DNA from: CAZFCK01 sp964517355
Lineage (GTDB): Bacteria; Desulfobacterota; Desulfovibrionia; Desulfovibrionales; Desulfovibrionaceae
Assembly: GCA_964517355.1 (NCBI GenBank)
Contig: CAZFCK010000106.1
Coordinates: 1 to 15,527 of the forward strand
DNA length: 15,527 nucleotides
Direction of reading: 5' to 3'
The position numbers and the translations under genes are program-made. The notes beneath the pieces are model-generated. The model was not told the DNA's origin. It worked only from the letters and a program-made list of their open reading frames with translations, and did no database searches. Positions 1 through 7,235 of this stretch are shown one piece after another (positions within the stretch are counted from its first letter, which is position 1; the number at the start of each line of letters is the position of its first letter).

Positions 1-1731
1 AACAATTGGAGATTGTTTCAGGGGAGAGCCTTGTTTCAAGGCGAAAATGCGCTAGCGCGCCATTATTATCCTCGTAAGACTTTTCCTTGGCATACACTTC
101 CCGGTGACCTTGAAAGAAGTCTTAAAAATCTAGCTGTTGCCGTTGCTGGTAGCGCGAATCCACTTCCTGGATACATCTTTTGCCTTATCGGCAGCGCTCT
201 GGGCAGCACCATATGTGTAGAGGCGAAAGAATCCTGGGTTGAACCGCTCATTTTCTGGCATTTTGATATCCGCGATCCTGGAGAAGGTAAAACAGCTCCT
301 ATGTGGTTGCTGGCTGACAATTTGAAAAAACTGCAAGCATCGGAATACGAGCGTTACGAACAGGAACTCACGCATTACGAGAAGTTGTCGGAACAAGAGC
401 GGAAGAACGAACGTCAACCAGCGCCCCCTCGCGGTTATTATGTTTCGAATGCGACTATTGAGGGGCTGTACACGGATCTATCAAATCATCCCACTGGTGG
501 ATTGATCATGCTCCTCAATGAAATTTCCTCCTTGCTGACCGCCCAGGGCCAGTACAAAGGAGGCAAAGGCTCGGACCGCGAGTCCTGGCTCGAATTATGG
601 GACGGCAGCCCTGTCCGCACAGTCCGCTCCGGCGGGAGCGGCTTTATAAAAGATGCACGTGTCCAGGTCGTAGGGGGCACACACCCAGGTACGTTCAGTA
701 AAATTTTCAATTCGGAGGGTGGCATTTATCTTTCGGATGGCACCGTTTTTCGCGGACTCTATACGTACGAGCCAACGGGCCATTTTGAGGTAACCGATGA
801 AACCTGGAAAGCTGAGGAACGCGCACCTTGGGAGAGAGTTTATAAGACCGCATTGAAATGGGCCGAGTCCCGTAACAGAGAGACTCTCCCTTTGCGGTTG
901 AGCCCTGCGGCCTGGCAACTGTTCAAAACGTGGCGCAACGAATGCGACATCGCCAAACTGGAGTTGCCGCTGATGTTGCGGGGATTCATCCCCAAAAGTT
1001 TCTCTTACATTCTCCGGATTGCGGGTGTGCTGCATTGCCTCGAATCCTTTTCTACAAATTCCGCTCCTTCTGAAAACATAAATGATGCCACACTACGGGC
1101 AGGCATAGATATAATGGAATTTTATCTCGGCCAGGCGGTGGATGCGGTCCGGCTTTTATCGGATGGGAAAACAGCTCCCCCCGTGGAAATGTCCGAACGT
1201 ACCTCGCTCCTTGCCCGAACCTTCGAAGGACTGCGAAACCAAACCGATAACGGACGCCTGGCCGTCGGTTTTATCCAGGAACAGTTCAACATGCTGGCGC
1301 CCGCAGAGGAACGGATCGAGACATCGCGAGCAATGGGCCGTGTTTTGCGTGGATTCGGACTGACTGTTTCCGCAGGCAAGCACCACGCCAATGAACGAAA
1401 CGGGGTTCGTTGCCTATGCTGGGATGAAAAAACAGATCTATTCATAAGGCAACGTCCTCAAAGTCCTCGAAGCCAGTTTTTACAGGATGTTGAGGACGAG
1501 GACTTAACTGGTGCAAAGTCCTCAACGTCCTCAGACGAGAGAACATGCGTGAGGACTTTGAGGACTTTGGAAGCACAACATCTTCAGCCGCAAACCATTG
1601 CAGGACAACGCCTTGAGGACATTGAGGACGTTGAGGACATAATTTTGGGTGCAAATGGAACCAGCCCCAAGGAATCCATCGGTTTTGGAAAAAATGATTG
1701 GACCGTTCCGGCCAATAACGATTCTTCCTGA
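1..1731 (+). CDS. DUF3987 (YfjI-type) replication/helicase-like protein, 5' end outside window
   Basis: The frame is open at the left edge, so the N-terminus is missing; a TTG at 13 is the first possible start but has no convincing ribosome site. The protein resembles DUF3987 proteins, P-loop helicase/primase-like proteins of plasmids, prophages and integrative elements. Visible signs are the domain entry FPWHTLPGDLERSL (from about 88), a Walker A-like GEGKT (280-294), and a Walker B-like MLLNEISS (508-531). Family members often carry an N-terminal primase part; none is seen here. Residues encoded by 25-57 come from a palindromic repeat (28-55) that reads through in frame as ALFQGENALA. The last 95 residues are low complexity, encoded by GAGGAC/GTCCTC repeats. 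With the relaxase downstream, it is probably the replication protein of a mobile element. The domain call is fairly secure; the role is inferred. Confidence 0.75.
   Translation, partial: NNWRLFQGRALFQGENALARHYYPRKTFPWHTLPGDLERSLKNLAVAVAGSANPLPGYIFCLIGSALGSTICVEAKESWVEPLIFWHFDIRDPGEGKTAPMWLLADNLKKLQASEYERYEQELTHYEKLSEQERKNERQPAPPRGYYVSNATIEGLYTDLSNHPTGGLIMLLNEISSLLTAQGQYKGGKGSDRESWLELWDGSPVRTVRSGGSGFIKDARVQVVGGTHPGTFSKIFNSEGGIYLSDGTVFRGLYTYEPTGHFEVTDETWKAEERAPWERVYKTALKWAESRNRETLPLRLSPAAWQLFKTWRNECDIAKLELPLMLRGFIPKSFSYILRIAGVLHCLESFSTNSAPSENINDATLRAGIDIMEFYLGQAVDAVRLLSDGKTAPPVEMSERTSLLARTFEGLRNQTDNGRLAVGFIQEQFNMLAPAEERIETSRAMGRVLRGFGLTVSAGKHHANERNGVRCLCWDEKTDLFIRQRPQSPRSQFLQDVEDEDLTGAKSSTSSDERTCVRTLRTLEAQHLQPQTIAGQRLEDIEDVEDIILGANGTSPKESIGFGKNDWTVPANNDSS
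28..55 (-). repeat. 28-bp palindromic repeat, copy 1 (inverted)
   Basis: On the minus strand this reads CTAGCGCATTTTCGCCTTG followed by AAACAAGGC. It is identical over 28 bp to the copies at 9950-9977 and 13077-13104, and shares one further base with the latter. Its core is a hairpin, GCCTTG-TTT-CAAGGC (28-42), on the plus strand. It lies inside the DUF3987 reading frame without breaking it. An 8-bp direct repeat, TTGTTTCA, occurs at 13-20 and 31-38. Confidence 0.9.
1452..1639. repeat. GAGGAC/GTCCTC repeat cluster with hairpin
   Basis: Eleven copies of GAGGAC or its complement GTCCTC lie in five groups near the 3' end of the DUF3987 gene: about 1453-1469 (complement), 1490-1503 (direct), 1518-1532 (complement), 1551-1566 (direct) and 1614-1638 (direct, three copies). 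The groups are read in different frames, giving RPQSPRS, RTLRTLE and LEDIEDVEDI, so the DNA word rather than the peptide is conserved. The arms 1515-1533 and 1550-1568 pair over 18 of 19 bases with a 16-nt loop. Confidence 0.85.
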
Positions 1732-2119
1732 TTTGTCATCGTCATGCCTCTTCTCTTGGAGCGAACCGTGAAAAAGGAAAATCCCCGGAATGTTCAAATG
1801 CACCTCAAGCGAAAATCCGTACGCGAATCAATATGCGCACCGACTGATGGTCAAATGAAGAAACAATGTTTGGGCAATAGAAGGCGTTCTCAAGTTGTGA
1901 GTGACAAAAAAAAATCCTCAAGGCCAAATTTGGCGAGTCTGTTCTTACTTATTTCAATCCACCGGGACGGATCAAAGAGGCAGTACAAAATCCAGCAAGG
2001 TTGTTCGAAGCTGACGAAGGCGTCGGAAATCTGGACGAATGCAATGAGGACAGACGCAATATATATTTTTCTTGGGGAAAAATAATCGCGCTCTGCGAGG
2101 CTGAAAAGGAGGAATGCAT
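1732..2119. other. spacer between DUF3987 gene and relaxase; possible transfer-origin region
   Basis: Apart from the tentative small frame from 1897, this stretch has no convincing gene. It contains a perfect 12-bp palindrome GCCAAATTTGGC (1923-1934), an A9 tract (1906-1914), small dyads such as CTCA-AGTTG-TGAG (1889-1901), and an AT-rich patch near 2057-2088. Origins of transfer of MOBQ relaxases commonly lie just upstream of the relaxase gene, so this is the natural place to look. I could not match a known nic-site sequence. Confidence 0.3.
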
Positions 2120-2129
2120 ATGGCCATAG
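1897..2129 (+). pseudogene. possible small gene upstream of relaxase, frame broken at an A9 tract
   Basis: The frame ending at TAG 2127-2129 is open from 1905 and reads ILKAKFGESVLTYFNPPGR and onward, about 70 residues with normal-looking composition and a typical charged C-terminus. It has no start codon of its own. A GTG at 1897 reads VSDKKK into nine adenines (1906-1914); one extra A in the run would join it to the long frame. Its end overlaps the relaxase start by 10 bp, and the relaxase ribosome site lies within it, as in translationally coupled genes. I do not recognise the product. It could also be non-coding leader or transfer-origin DNA. The nearby longer frame starting at 1744 looks spurious. 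Confidence 0.35.
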
Positions 2130-3796
2130 CATTCGCGAGGGTGGAAATCGTTTCCACCAAACTGGGCGGTTCCGCGGTCGGCCTTTCCGCCTATCTGAAC
2201 CGTGACCGCATGTGCCAGGATGCCACCGGCAGACAATTCGACTTTACGGCTAAAGCGCATGACACATCCGGCGAGTTTGTGCACAGCGAACTGCTTCTTT
2301 CAGCGCGTACGCGCGAAAATTGGACCACCGGCGAAAAGCTTTGGAACGAGGCGGAACAGGCGGACCTGAAAAAGGACGGCACCATAAAGAAGAACGCACA
2401 GCTTGCCAAGCATATGGTTTTGGCGCTTCCGGCGGAGCGCGAACTGACACGGGAGCAGCAAATCGAGCTGGCGCGCTCGTTCGCCCGCGAGCATTTTATA
2501 AAACATGACCTGGCCGTGGAAATGGTCATCCACGATAAAGGCGACGGCAACCCGCACGCGCATTTGCTCATCTCCACCCGGACGCTCGGGCCGGACGGAT
2601 TCTGCGACAAGGCCCGACATCTGAATCCCGGCTTTGCCAAGGGCAAACACGTCTTGAACAAGGATGACTGGGGGCGGCAGTGGGAAGCCTTCCAAAACCG
2701 CTTTTTTCAGGCGCGCGGCTTGGACCTCGAAGTGGATGCTCCAGGTGCCACAGCGCAGCAGCACGTGGGGCCGGTCTGGCATAACAAGCGGGAGCAGGTC
2801 CATACCAAGGCTCTGAATGAGCAGATTGCCGAGGCCAACAAAGAATGCGCCCCTGCGGACATCCTGGCCCAACTTACGCGTAACAAATCCGTTTTCACCG
2901 AACGCGACATTGCCAGGGCCGTGCTGAAACTCACGGCCTCGCCCCAGGAAAATGACGCGTTGCAAGAGACGCTACTCACGCATCCCGACCTGGTCAAGCT
3001 CTACGATCCGCAAACCCGTAAGGCCACCGGCTTCACTACGCGGCAGGCATTCGAACAAGAAACGCGGGTTATGAATTTGGCCACCAAAAGGCATGCGGAC
3101 ACCGGCCATACAACCAGTGCATCTGCTCTTCAGCAGGCCTTGAAAACCCGGACCATGGACCCCGAACAGGAAGCGGCCTTTCGCCATGCCCTTGAACCCG
3201 GCGGCCTGAAAGTCATCGAAGGCCGCGCGGGCGCGGGCAAGTCCTACACCATGGGAGCCGTACGCGAGGCATACGAAGCATCTGGATTCCTGGTTGTCGG
3301 GGTGTCGCCCACAAACACGGTTGCCCAGGACATGAAAAGGGACGGCTTCAGCGAGGCCAGCACGGCGCATTCGGCCATCTGGCATCAGGAAAACAACCAG
3401 CGCTGCAAAAAGTGGAACCGGAAGACAGTCATCCTCATAGATGAAGCCGCCATGCTCGATACGCAGATCATGGAGAAGATCCTTATCCATGCGGACGAGG
3501 CACGAGCCAAAATCATCCTGGTAGGCGACGACCGGCAGCTTGCCTCAGTGGCTCGAGGCTGCATGTTCACGGAGTTCAAGGAGCGCTTTGGTTCGGCGGA
3601 AATCACCAACGTCCGCAGGCAGGAAAGCGAGTGGCAGAAGCAGGCCAGTACGGACTTTTCCGAGGGCCGCTTTCTGGACGGTCTGACGCTCTACCAAAAG
3701 TATCCTGGATTTATGCACTGGACTGCAGATACGCAGGAGCAGCAGCAGGCATTGATCCGCGAAAGACAAGAAGCTGTTCAAGGATCTCACGCATGA
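2120..3796 (+). CDS. traA: MOBQ/TraA-type conjugative relaxase-helicase, C-terminally truncated
   Basis: The protein would nick the transfer origin and unwind the transferred strand. The N-terminal MobA/MobL relaxase domain spans residues 1 to about 230, with a candidate catalytic Tyr25 (SAYLNRDRM) and the metal-binding motif IHDKGDGNPHAHLL (His138, His146, His148). A superfamily 1 helicase follows, with Walker A GRAGAGKS (about 368-375), Walker B VILIDEAAMLD (437-447) and LVGDDRQLASVARG. The start at 2120 is chosen because AAAGGAGG (2105-2112) lies 7 nt upstream; the ATG at 2114 is too close. Full TraA proteins run to about 1,000 residues or more; this one stops at 558, before the last helicase motifs. 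Just before the stop, another frame begins to look coding (3756-3974), so a frameshift or deletion ended the gene. It is probably inactive as a helicase, while the relaxase domain looks intact. Confidence 0.85.
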   Translation: MAIAFARVEIVSTKLGGSAVGLSAYLNRDRMCQDATGRQFDFTAKAHDTSGEFVHSELLLSARTRENWTTGEKLWNEAEQADLKKDGTIKKNAQLAKHMVLALPAERELTREQQIELARSFAREHFIKHDLAVEMVIHDKGDGNPHAHLLISTRTLGPDGFCDKARHLNPGFAKGKHVLNKDDWGRQWEAFQNRFFQARGLDLEVDAPGATAQQHVGPVWHNKREQVHTKALNEQIAEANKECAPADILAQLTRNKSVFTERDIARAVLKLTASPQENDALQETLLTHPDLVKLYDPQTRKATGFTTRQAFEQETRVMNLATKRHADTGHTTSASALQQALKTRTMDPEQEAAFRHALEPGGLKVIEGRAGAGKSYTMGAVREAYEASGFLVVGVSPTNTVAQDMKRDGFSEASTAHSAIWHQENNQRCKKWNRKTVILIDEAAMLDTQIMEKILIHADEARAKIILVGDDRQLASVARGCMFTEFKERFGSAEITNVRRQESEWQKQASTDFSEGRFLDGLTLYQKYPGFMHWTADTQEQQQALIRERQEAVQGSHA

Positions 3797-3974
3797 AGAG
3801 ACCCTGCGCTTGCTTTCGGATCTCGCGTCCGTTGCCCAATCATTTCCATTCGCCCAGTTCGGCGGCAATACCCCAACAGGAACACCACAACGTCAGCCCC
3901 AGCCGCAGCCACAGATCGAAAAACGGCAACTTGTCTCAACCACCACCCATGCGGGTTTTGAAGAGGAGGTCTGA
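3756..3974 (+). pseudogene. 3' gene remnant, out of frame with the relaxase
   Basis: This frame (codon phase of 3756) opens just after a stop and reads DKKLFKDLTHEETLRLLSDL, then a Gln/Pro-rich stretch (PQRQPQPQPQ), and ends GFEEEV at TGA 3972-3974, immediately before the ParA-like start. It has no start codon or ribosome site of its own. It overlaps the relaxase 3' end by about 40 bases in another phase. It is either the shifted continuation of the relaxase gene or the tail of another mobilization gene joined to it by deletion. I do not recognise the product. Confidence 0.5.
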
Positions 3975-4796
3975 ATGAAACGCGCCATTTTCGTTGTCAG
4001 TCAAAAAGGCGGCTCGGGAAAATCCACTTTTTCGCGCGCATTGCTGGATGCTTTTCGCAACGGCGTCCAGCTTTCCGTGGCCGCGTTCGACGCGGACGGC
4101 ATTGTCGGGTAACTGCTCCAATACTACGGCCAACGTGATGAACACGGCAAACTGCTCCCGGAGCAAGACCCCTTTAATGGTGTATTCCCCTTTGACGTCC
4201 GGGACGCCATCCAACGGGACAATGTGATCAATGCGCTGGATTACTATGCCGACATGCTGCTGTTCGATTTTCCCGGCGGCGCTCTGGATGCCCTGCAAAA
4301 CGTCTTGCAGAGCGAACGCGGCATGACAGCTCTGGCCGGGGAGTATCAGCGCGCGGGCTATGCAATCACCGTGGCCATCGTCATTTCCAACATCCTGGCT
4401 TCGGCCAACAATGTCATCCGGATCATCAAGCAATTTGGCCCGGCTTATGACTATCTCGCGGTCAAAAATCTCTTCTTTGGGGATAATGAGGATTTCATTC
4501 TCTTTGATGGTTTCCAGAATCCCGAGGGCAATTCCATCGGCGGCATGGGGCGCAGCAAGTTGATCGAACATGGCGGCCAGGTTCTATGCCTGCCGAAATT
4601 GCGCGGGCGTGAATACGCGCTGTTGGATTTGTACAGTCTCGGGTTCACCGAAGCCATGCATTCGCCAAAACTCCGGCGCGCGGAGAAGAGCAATATTTTC
4701 CATTTCCTCGACGCATTCAAAACGGCCTTGCGCGATGCCGGCGTATTTTTCGAAACCCCCAAAATAGCGGGGGCTGAACATGCCGCTACTCGATAA
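3975..4796 (+). pseudogene. ParA/MinD-like ATPase with an in-frame TAA stop
   Basis: The frame starts at ATG 3975 behind AGGAGG (3964-3969) and encodes MKRAIFVVSQKGGSGKSTFS, a deviant Walker A motif (KGGSGKST, residues 11-18, signature Lys11) typical of ParA/MinD/MipZ ATPases. TAA at 4110-4112 stops translation after 45 residues. The same frame then stays open to 4796 with good coding character (LLQYYGQRDEHGKLL; YADMLLFDFPGG as a Walker B-like strand), giving about 273 codons. One base change, for example CAA to TAA, would explain it. Restart at GTG 4224 or elsewhere would lack the P-loop. Such ATPases in mobilization modules serve partition or transfer accessory roles. The last 17 bp overlap the next gene. 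Readthrough, suppression or a sequencing error are alternatives. Confidence 0.75.
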
Positions 4797-5379
4797 TCTG
4801 CTCCAGGGCCTGCCCGAGGACGTGAAAAACAATGTGCAACGGGTGGTCATCAACTACAAGCTCGACCCGGACAATCCAGAGGTACTGCTCGCGGTTCTTT
4901 GCGGCCACATCGAAAGCATCACCCGCGCCATCCCCGCCCGGATAGCCGAGGAAACGCAAAAAGCGGCATCACTCGCCGGAGCCATGGCCGAAAAAAACAT
5001 CCAACTGCGCGAGCGTGAAATACAGCGACGTCTGGTGCAATCCGTCATCGAAAATTCCGAAACCGTTCTCAAAGCCCGTACCCGCGCCAACAGACTCCGC
5101 TGGCTTTGCGCCGCGTGTGTCCTGACAGTCACCCTTGCCGCATCCTGCCTCTACGGCGGCTACCACTGGGGATACGGCATACGGGATGCGGATTATAGGC
5201 TTGAGTTGGCGAGATTGCCAAAGGTCAATGCATTTATTGCTGAACGGATTAATAATGATGAAGACCTCAAGAGACTCTCGTGGGCGCTTTCGGATGGAGG
5301 AAGGCAGGCGAAACGTCTTCCCGACCTCAACGGCGGTGTGAAAAAAATTCTTCGACTGTTTCGGAACCGAAAACACTGA
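4780..5379 (+). CDS. single-pass membrane protein of the mobilization module, function unknown
   Basis: The 199-residue product has a soluble N-terminal part (1 to about 60), a charged, probably helical region rich in Glu, Arg and Gln (about 58-105), one hydrophobic segment (LCAACVLTVTLAASCLYGGY, about 109-128) and a short C-terminal part ending in basic RLFRNRKH. The layout suggests an inner-membrane protein with its coiled N-terminal part in the cytoplasm. The ATG lies inside the end of the ParA-like gene (17-bp overlap), so the two were probably translated together and work together, for example in bringing the relaxosome or plasmid to the membrane. That role is inferred from position only. 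I do not recognise the family. Confidence 0.6.
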   Translation: MPLLDNLLQGLPEDVKNNVQRVVINYKLDPDNPEVLLAVLCGHIESITRAIPARIAEETQKAASLAGAMAEKNIQLREREIQRRLVQSVIENSETVLKARTRANRLRWLCAACVLTVTLAASCLYGGYHWGYGIRDADYRLELARLPKVNAFIAERINNDEDLKRLSWALSDGGRQAKRLPDLNGGVKKILRLFRNRKH

Positions 5380-5519
5380 GGAGCGATAAGGATATACGTA
5401 TTGCTTTCCACGAAAATATGACGGATCGGTTTGTGGATGGGTGATTGACGACTAAGTCCAACAACACGATGGAATTACTTCTATTGCAACCTGTTACTGA
5501 CACAGCTTACATACATACT

Positions 5520-5548
5520 TTGACAATCTTTGTATCCTGACTTATTTT
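5520..5548 (+). promoter_or_regulatory. candidate promoter of the parDE pair
   Basis: TTGACA (5520-5525) matches the -35 consensus exactly and is followed, after 17 bp, by TATTTT (5543-5548), a 4/6 match to the -10 box. It lies just upstream of the parD ribosome site. CTTTG is repeated directly within it (5518-5522 and 5528-5532) and ATAC/GTAT arms flank it, which could form part of an autoregulatory operator. Confidence 0.5.
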
Positions 5549-5568
5549 TTGGACAAAGGAGGATAGCC

Positions 5569-5826
5569 ATGCACATTTCCCTCACTCCCGAGCTGGAAGC
5601 TCATATAAAAAGCCGTGTGGAATCTGGCCACTACAACAACGCCAGCGAAGTTGTTCGCGAAGCCCTGCGTTTCATGATCACCAACGAGGAGCTGGTCGAT
5701 TACATGAAGATTGAAGCCATGCGTAAAAAGCTGGCTGTCGGCGAACAGCAGGCAGCGAACAATGAATTCGTCGATCAGGATATGTCCGCCATCATCCAAG
5801 AAGCCAAAGCCGAGCGCAATGTATAA
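5569..5826 (+). CDS. parD: ParD-family antitoxin (ribbon-helix-helix)
   Basis: This 85-residue protein matches type II antitoxins of the ParD/CC2985 family. The N-terminal MHISLTPELEAHIKSRVESG is the DNA-binding ribbon-helix-helix strand and helix, and NASEVVREALRFM is the second helix. The C-terminal part (about 45-85, acidic and Gln/Asn-rich) would wrap and neutralize the toxin. The start at 5569 has an excellent ribosome site, AAAGGAGG (5555-5562), 6 nt upstream; longer frame starts lack one. It overlaps the toxin gene by 8 bp. By family knowledge the antitoxin, alone or with toxin, represses the promoter at 5520-5548. Everything needed appears intact. Confidence 0.9.
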   Translation: MHISLTPELEAHIKSRVESGHYNNASEVVREALRFMITNEELVDYMKIEAMRKKLAVGEQQAANNEFVDQDMSAIIQEAKAERNV

Positions 5827-6109
5827 AGTCCGCCTTACGCCAGCCGCCAGGGACGACTTAAAGGAAATCTGGAATTACAGCTACGAAACATGGGGCGAAG
5901 CAAAAGCGGATGCGTATCTCATGACTATTGATGCGAAATTCCGGGCTATAGAAGAAAACCCCAAAATTGGCCGCAGCAGACCGGACATCAAGCTGGGGTA
6001 TTATTCTGTACGCGCCAACAAGCACATAATCTTTTACATGCTTGTTGGGCAATATATCAATATTATTGGTGTACTTCATGAAAGGATGGATATTCAAAGG
6101 AGGCTATAG
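5819..6109 (+). CDS. parE: ParE/RelE-superfamily toxin
   Basis: The 96-residue product starts MYKVRLTPAARDDLKEIWNY, the standard opening of ParE toxins, and continues with WGEAKADAYLMTIDAKFRAIEENP, GRSRPDIKLGYYSVRANKH and a closing strand HIIFYMLVGQYINIIGVLHERMD, all usual for the family. ParE toxins poison DNA gyrase; close relatives in the superfamily are mRNA interferases, so the target is inferred. The ATG overlaps the end of parD (ATGTATAA), so translation is coupled. The gene is complete. As a pair with parD it would act as a stabilization module of the mobile region to its left. Confidence 0.88.
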   Translation: MYKVRLTPAARDDLKEIWNYSYETWGEAKADAYLMTIDAKFRAIEENPKIGRSRPDIKLGYYSVRANKHIIFYMLVGQYINIIGVLHERMDIQRRL

Positions 6110-6178
6110 GCTGTTTACCGTCTAGAGTCACCATCTTGTTTAAGCATGAAAGCTCAAGTTGAACGTCTACATCATTTG

Positions 6179-6796
6179 TTAGATGCCGACTATGTTCAAT
6201 ATTTGATCAACAGCACTGACGGTATACTCTTCTTCAGAATGTTGTAAAATACTTCTTCTATTAAGCCACAGGGCTTGTATTCCGAGTGACAAAGGCTTCT
6301 CGTAGTCATTTTGGAATGAATCACCAATCATGAGTAGCCGTTCAGGAGAAAAAGCAAAAAAGTCTTGGATATAGCGATAAATAAAATCTTCCGGCTTTCG
6401 AGACCCAACTTCATAGGAAAGCGCCCATTCATCCGGTTCGTATGAAAAAAGTTCGCGGAGCGGTTTTCCGTAGGGCTTAGCGAGGTTCGAAACCACGGCA
6501 ACTTTGATCCCATGATCACGTAAGGTATCGAGCGTTTGCTTTACTTCCGGATACAAACTCATCGACTGGATCTCCAGATCAACTTTTTCGTTGAGAGCAG
6601 CGATTTCGTCATGAGACAGCCCTGCTTCCACTGCCAATGTTTCCATAGAGATATCGCGCGTCATAATAGTCTGATAGCAATCAGCCACACCCTTCGGCCA
6701 CCTCTTCATGAGAAGACGGTATGGGAGCTGTGGATTATCTATCCGGCACAGAGTCCCAAAGGCGTCGAAAAGGACGGCTTTAATGTTTTTCGTCAT
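6179..6796 (-). CDS. HAD-superfamily hydrolase (haloacid dehalogenase-like)
   Basis: This 205-residue protein has all four HAD motifs: AVLFDAFGTL with nucleophile Asp11, VVSN with Ser103, SRKPEDFIY with Lys134, and GDSFQND (158-164). The region between motifs I and II (about 16-95) is a helical C1 cap of usual size. The residue two after the nucleophile is Phe instead of Asp, as in L-2-haloacid dehalogenase-like and many HDHD3-like members. It is therefore either a small-molecule phosphatase or a dehalogenase-like enzyme; substrate cannot be told. It is the only minus-strand gene here, stands alone between two toxin-antitoxin loci, and has its own AT-rich upstream region. It looks intact and is probably cargo. 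Confidence 0.85.
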   Translation of the reverse strand: MTKNIKAVLFDAFGTLCRIDNPQLPYRLLMKRWPKGVADCYQTIMTRDISMETLAVEAGLSHDEIAALNEKVDLEIQSMSLYPEVKQTLDTLRDHGIKVAVVSNLAKPYGKPLRELFSYEPDEWALSYEVGSRKPEDFIYRYIQDFFAFSPERLLMIGDSFQNDYEKPLSLGIQALWLNRRSILQHSEEEYTVSAVDQILNIVGI

Positions 6797-7076
6797 GCGT
6801 AGTACCCTGTTTAAAATTATGTAGAATACCCTATAATAACCAGAAATTAACTAAATTAAATATAGCAAAAAAATAAATAAGTCAATAAATTCTTAAGATT
6901 TACTTATTTTCGAAAATCTCTGGCCAGAGAATAATACGAACACGAAGGGAACTGGTCACGGATATTGAGCAAAAATGGGTCAAGAATCGGCTGAGGGCTG
7001 GATGAAAATAAGGTAAAGAAACTGATTACATGGCGACTTATTACTTAAATATTATTTTAATCTATTCGAGGACGCT
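6797..7076. other. intergenic region between HAD hydrolase and degraded antitoxin
   Basis: The first 100 bases are AT-rich and carry the candidate HAD promoter. A perfect 14-bp palindrome TCTCTGGCCAGAGA lies at 6917-6930. A short open stretch after it (up to a TGA near 7004) reads TRRELVTDIEQKWVKNRLRAG and might be a scrap of a gene, but nothing supports this beyond its being open. No RNA gene was recognised. Confidence 0.4.
6857..6885 (-). promoter_or_regulatory. candidate promoter of the HAD hydrolase gene
   Basis: On the minus strand TTGACT (6880-6885) is followed after 17 bp by TATTTA (6857-6862), or after 15 bp by TATATT (6859-6864), in a strongly AT-rich stretch about 60 nt before the HAD start. 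Between promoter and gene a near-repeat occurs in plus-strand orientation, GTAGTACCCT (6799-6808) and GTAGAATACCCT (6821-6832), which might be an operator. Confidence 0.4.
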
Positions 7077-7235
7077 ATGCAAGTTGTTAGCGCATTCTTC
7101 TGCAACCTTGTTTTTCACGCACTTGCAGAAGAGTACATCGGAGACGCCAAAGCCGCTGAACTTCTCAATCTTCCTTTGGAAAAATTTCGCCGTTACCGTG
7201 GCATGGAAGAGATAGATACTGCTCCTTGTCAGTGA
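7077..7235 (+). pseudogene. antitoxin fragment of a PIN toxin-antitoxin pair
   Basis: The frame from ATG 7077 encodes 52 residues containing HALAEEYIGDAKAAELLNLP and LEKFRRYRG. This resembles the C-terminal half of small antitoxins found directly upstream of PIN toxins (KAAELL followed by a short Leu/Arg-rich helix). A usual antitoxin has about 30-40 more N-terminal residues; the upstream frame is open to 7026 but shows no family-like sequence. GAGG (7069-7072) precedes the ATG, so a short protein might be made. Its 3' end overlaps the toxin frame, the usual arrangement. Arms CTTCTGCAA (7097-7105) and TTGCAGAAG (7123-7131) form a perfect 9-bp inverted repeat. The family call rests on the C-terminal motif and on context. 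Confidence 0.5.

Noticed and set aside
1452..1639. The GAGGAC cluster as a CRISPR array
   Set aside because: Words are only 6-9 bp, occur in both orientations and have irregular, very short spacing inside an open reading frame.
1744..2085. A 113-codon plus-strand frame between the replication gene and the relaxase
   Set aside because: It has no good ribosome site, poor codon character and no recognisable motif; the competing phase ending at 2129 looks more coding-like.
7030..7215. A 61-codon plus-strand frame overlapping the antitoxin fragment
   Set aside because: The overlapping phase carries the antitoxin-like motif and the usual overlap with the toxin; this one has no family-like sequence.
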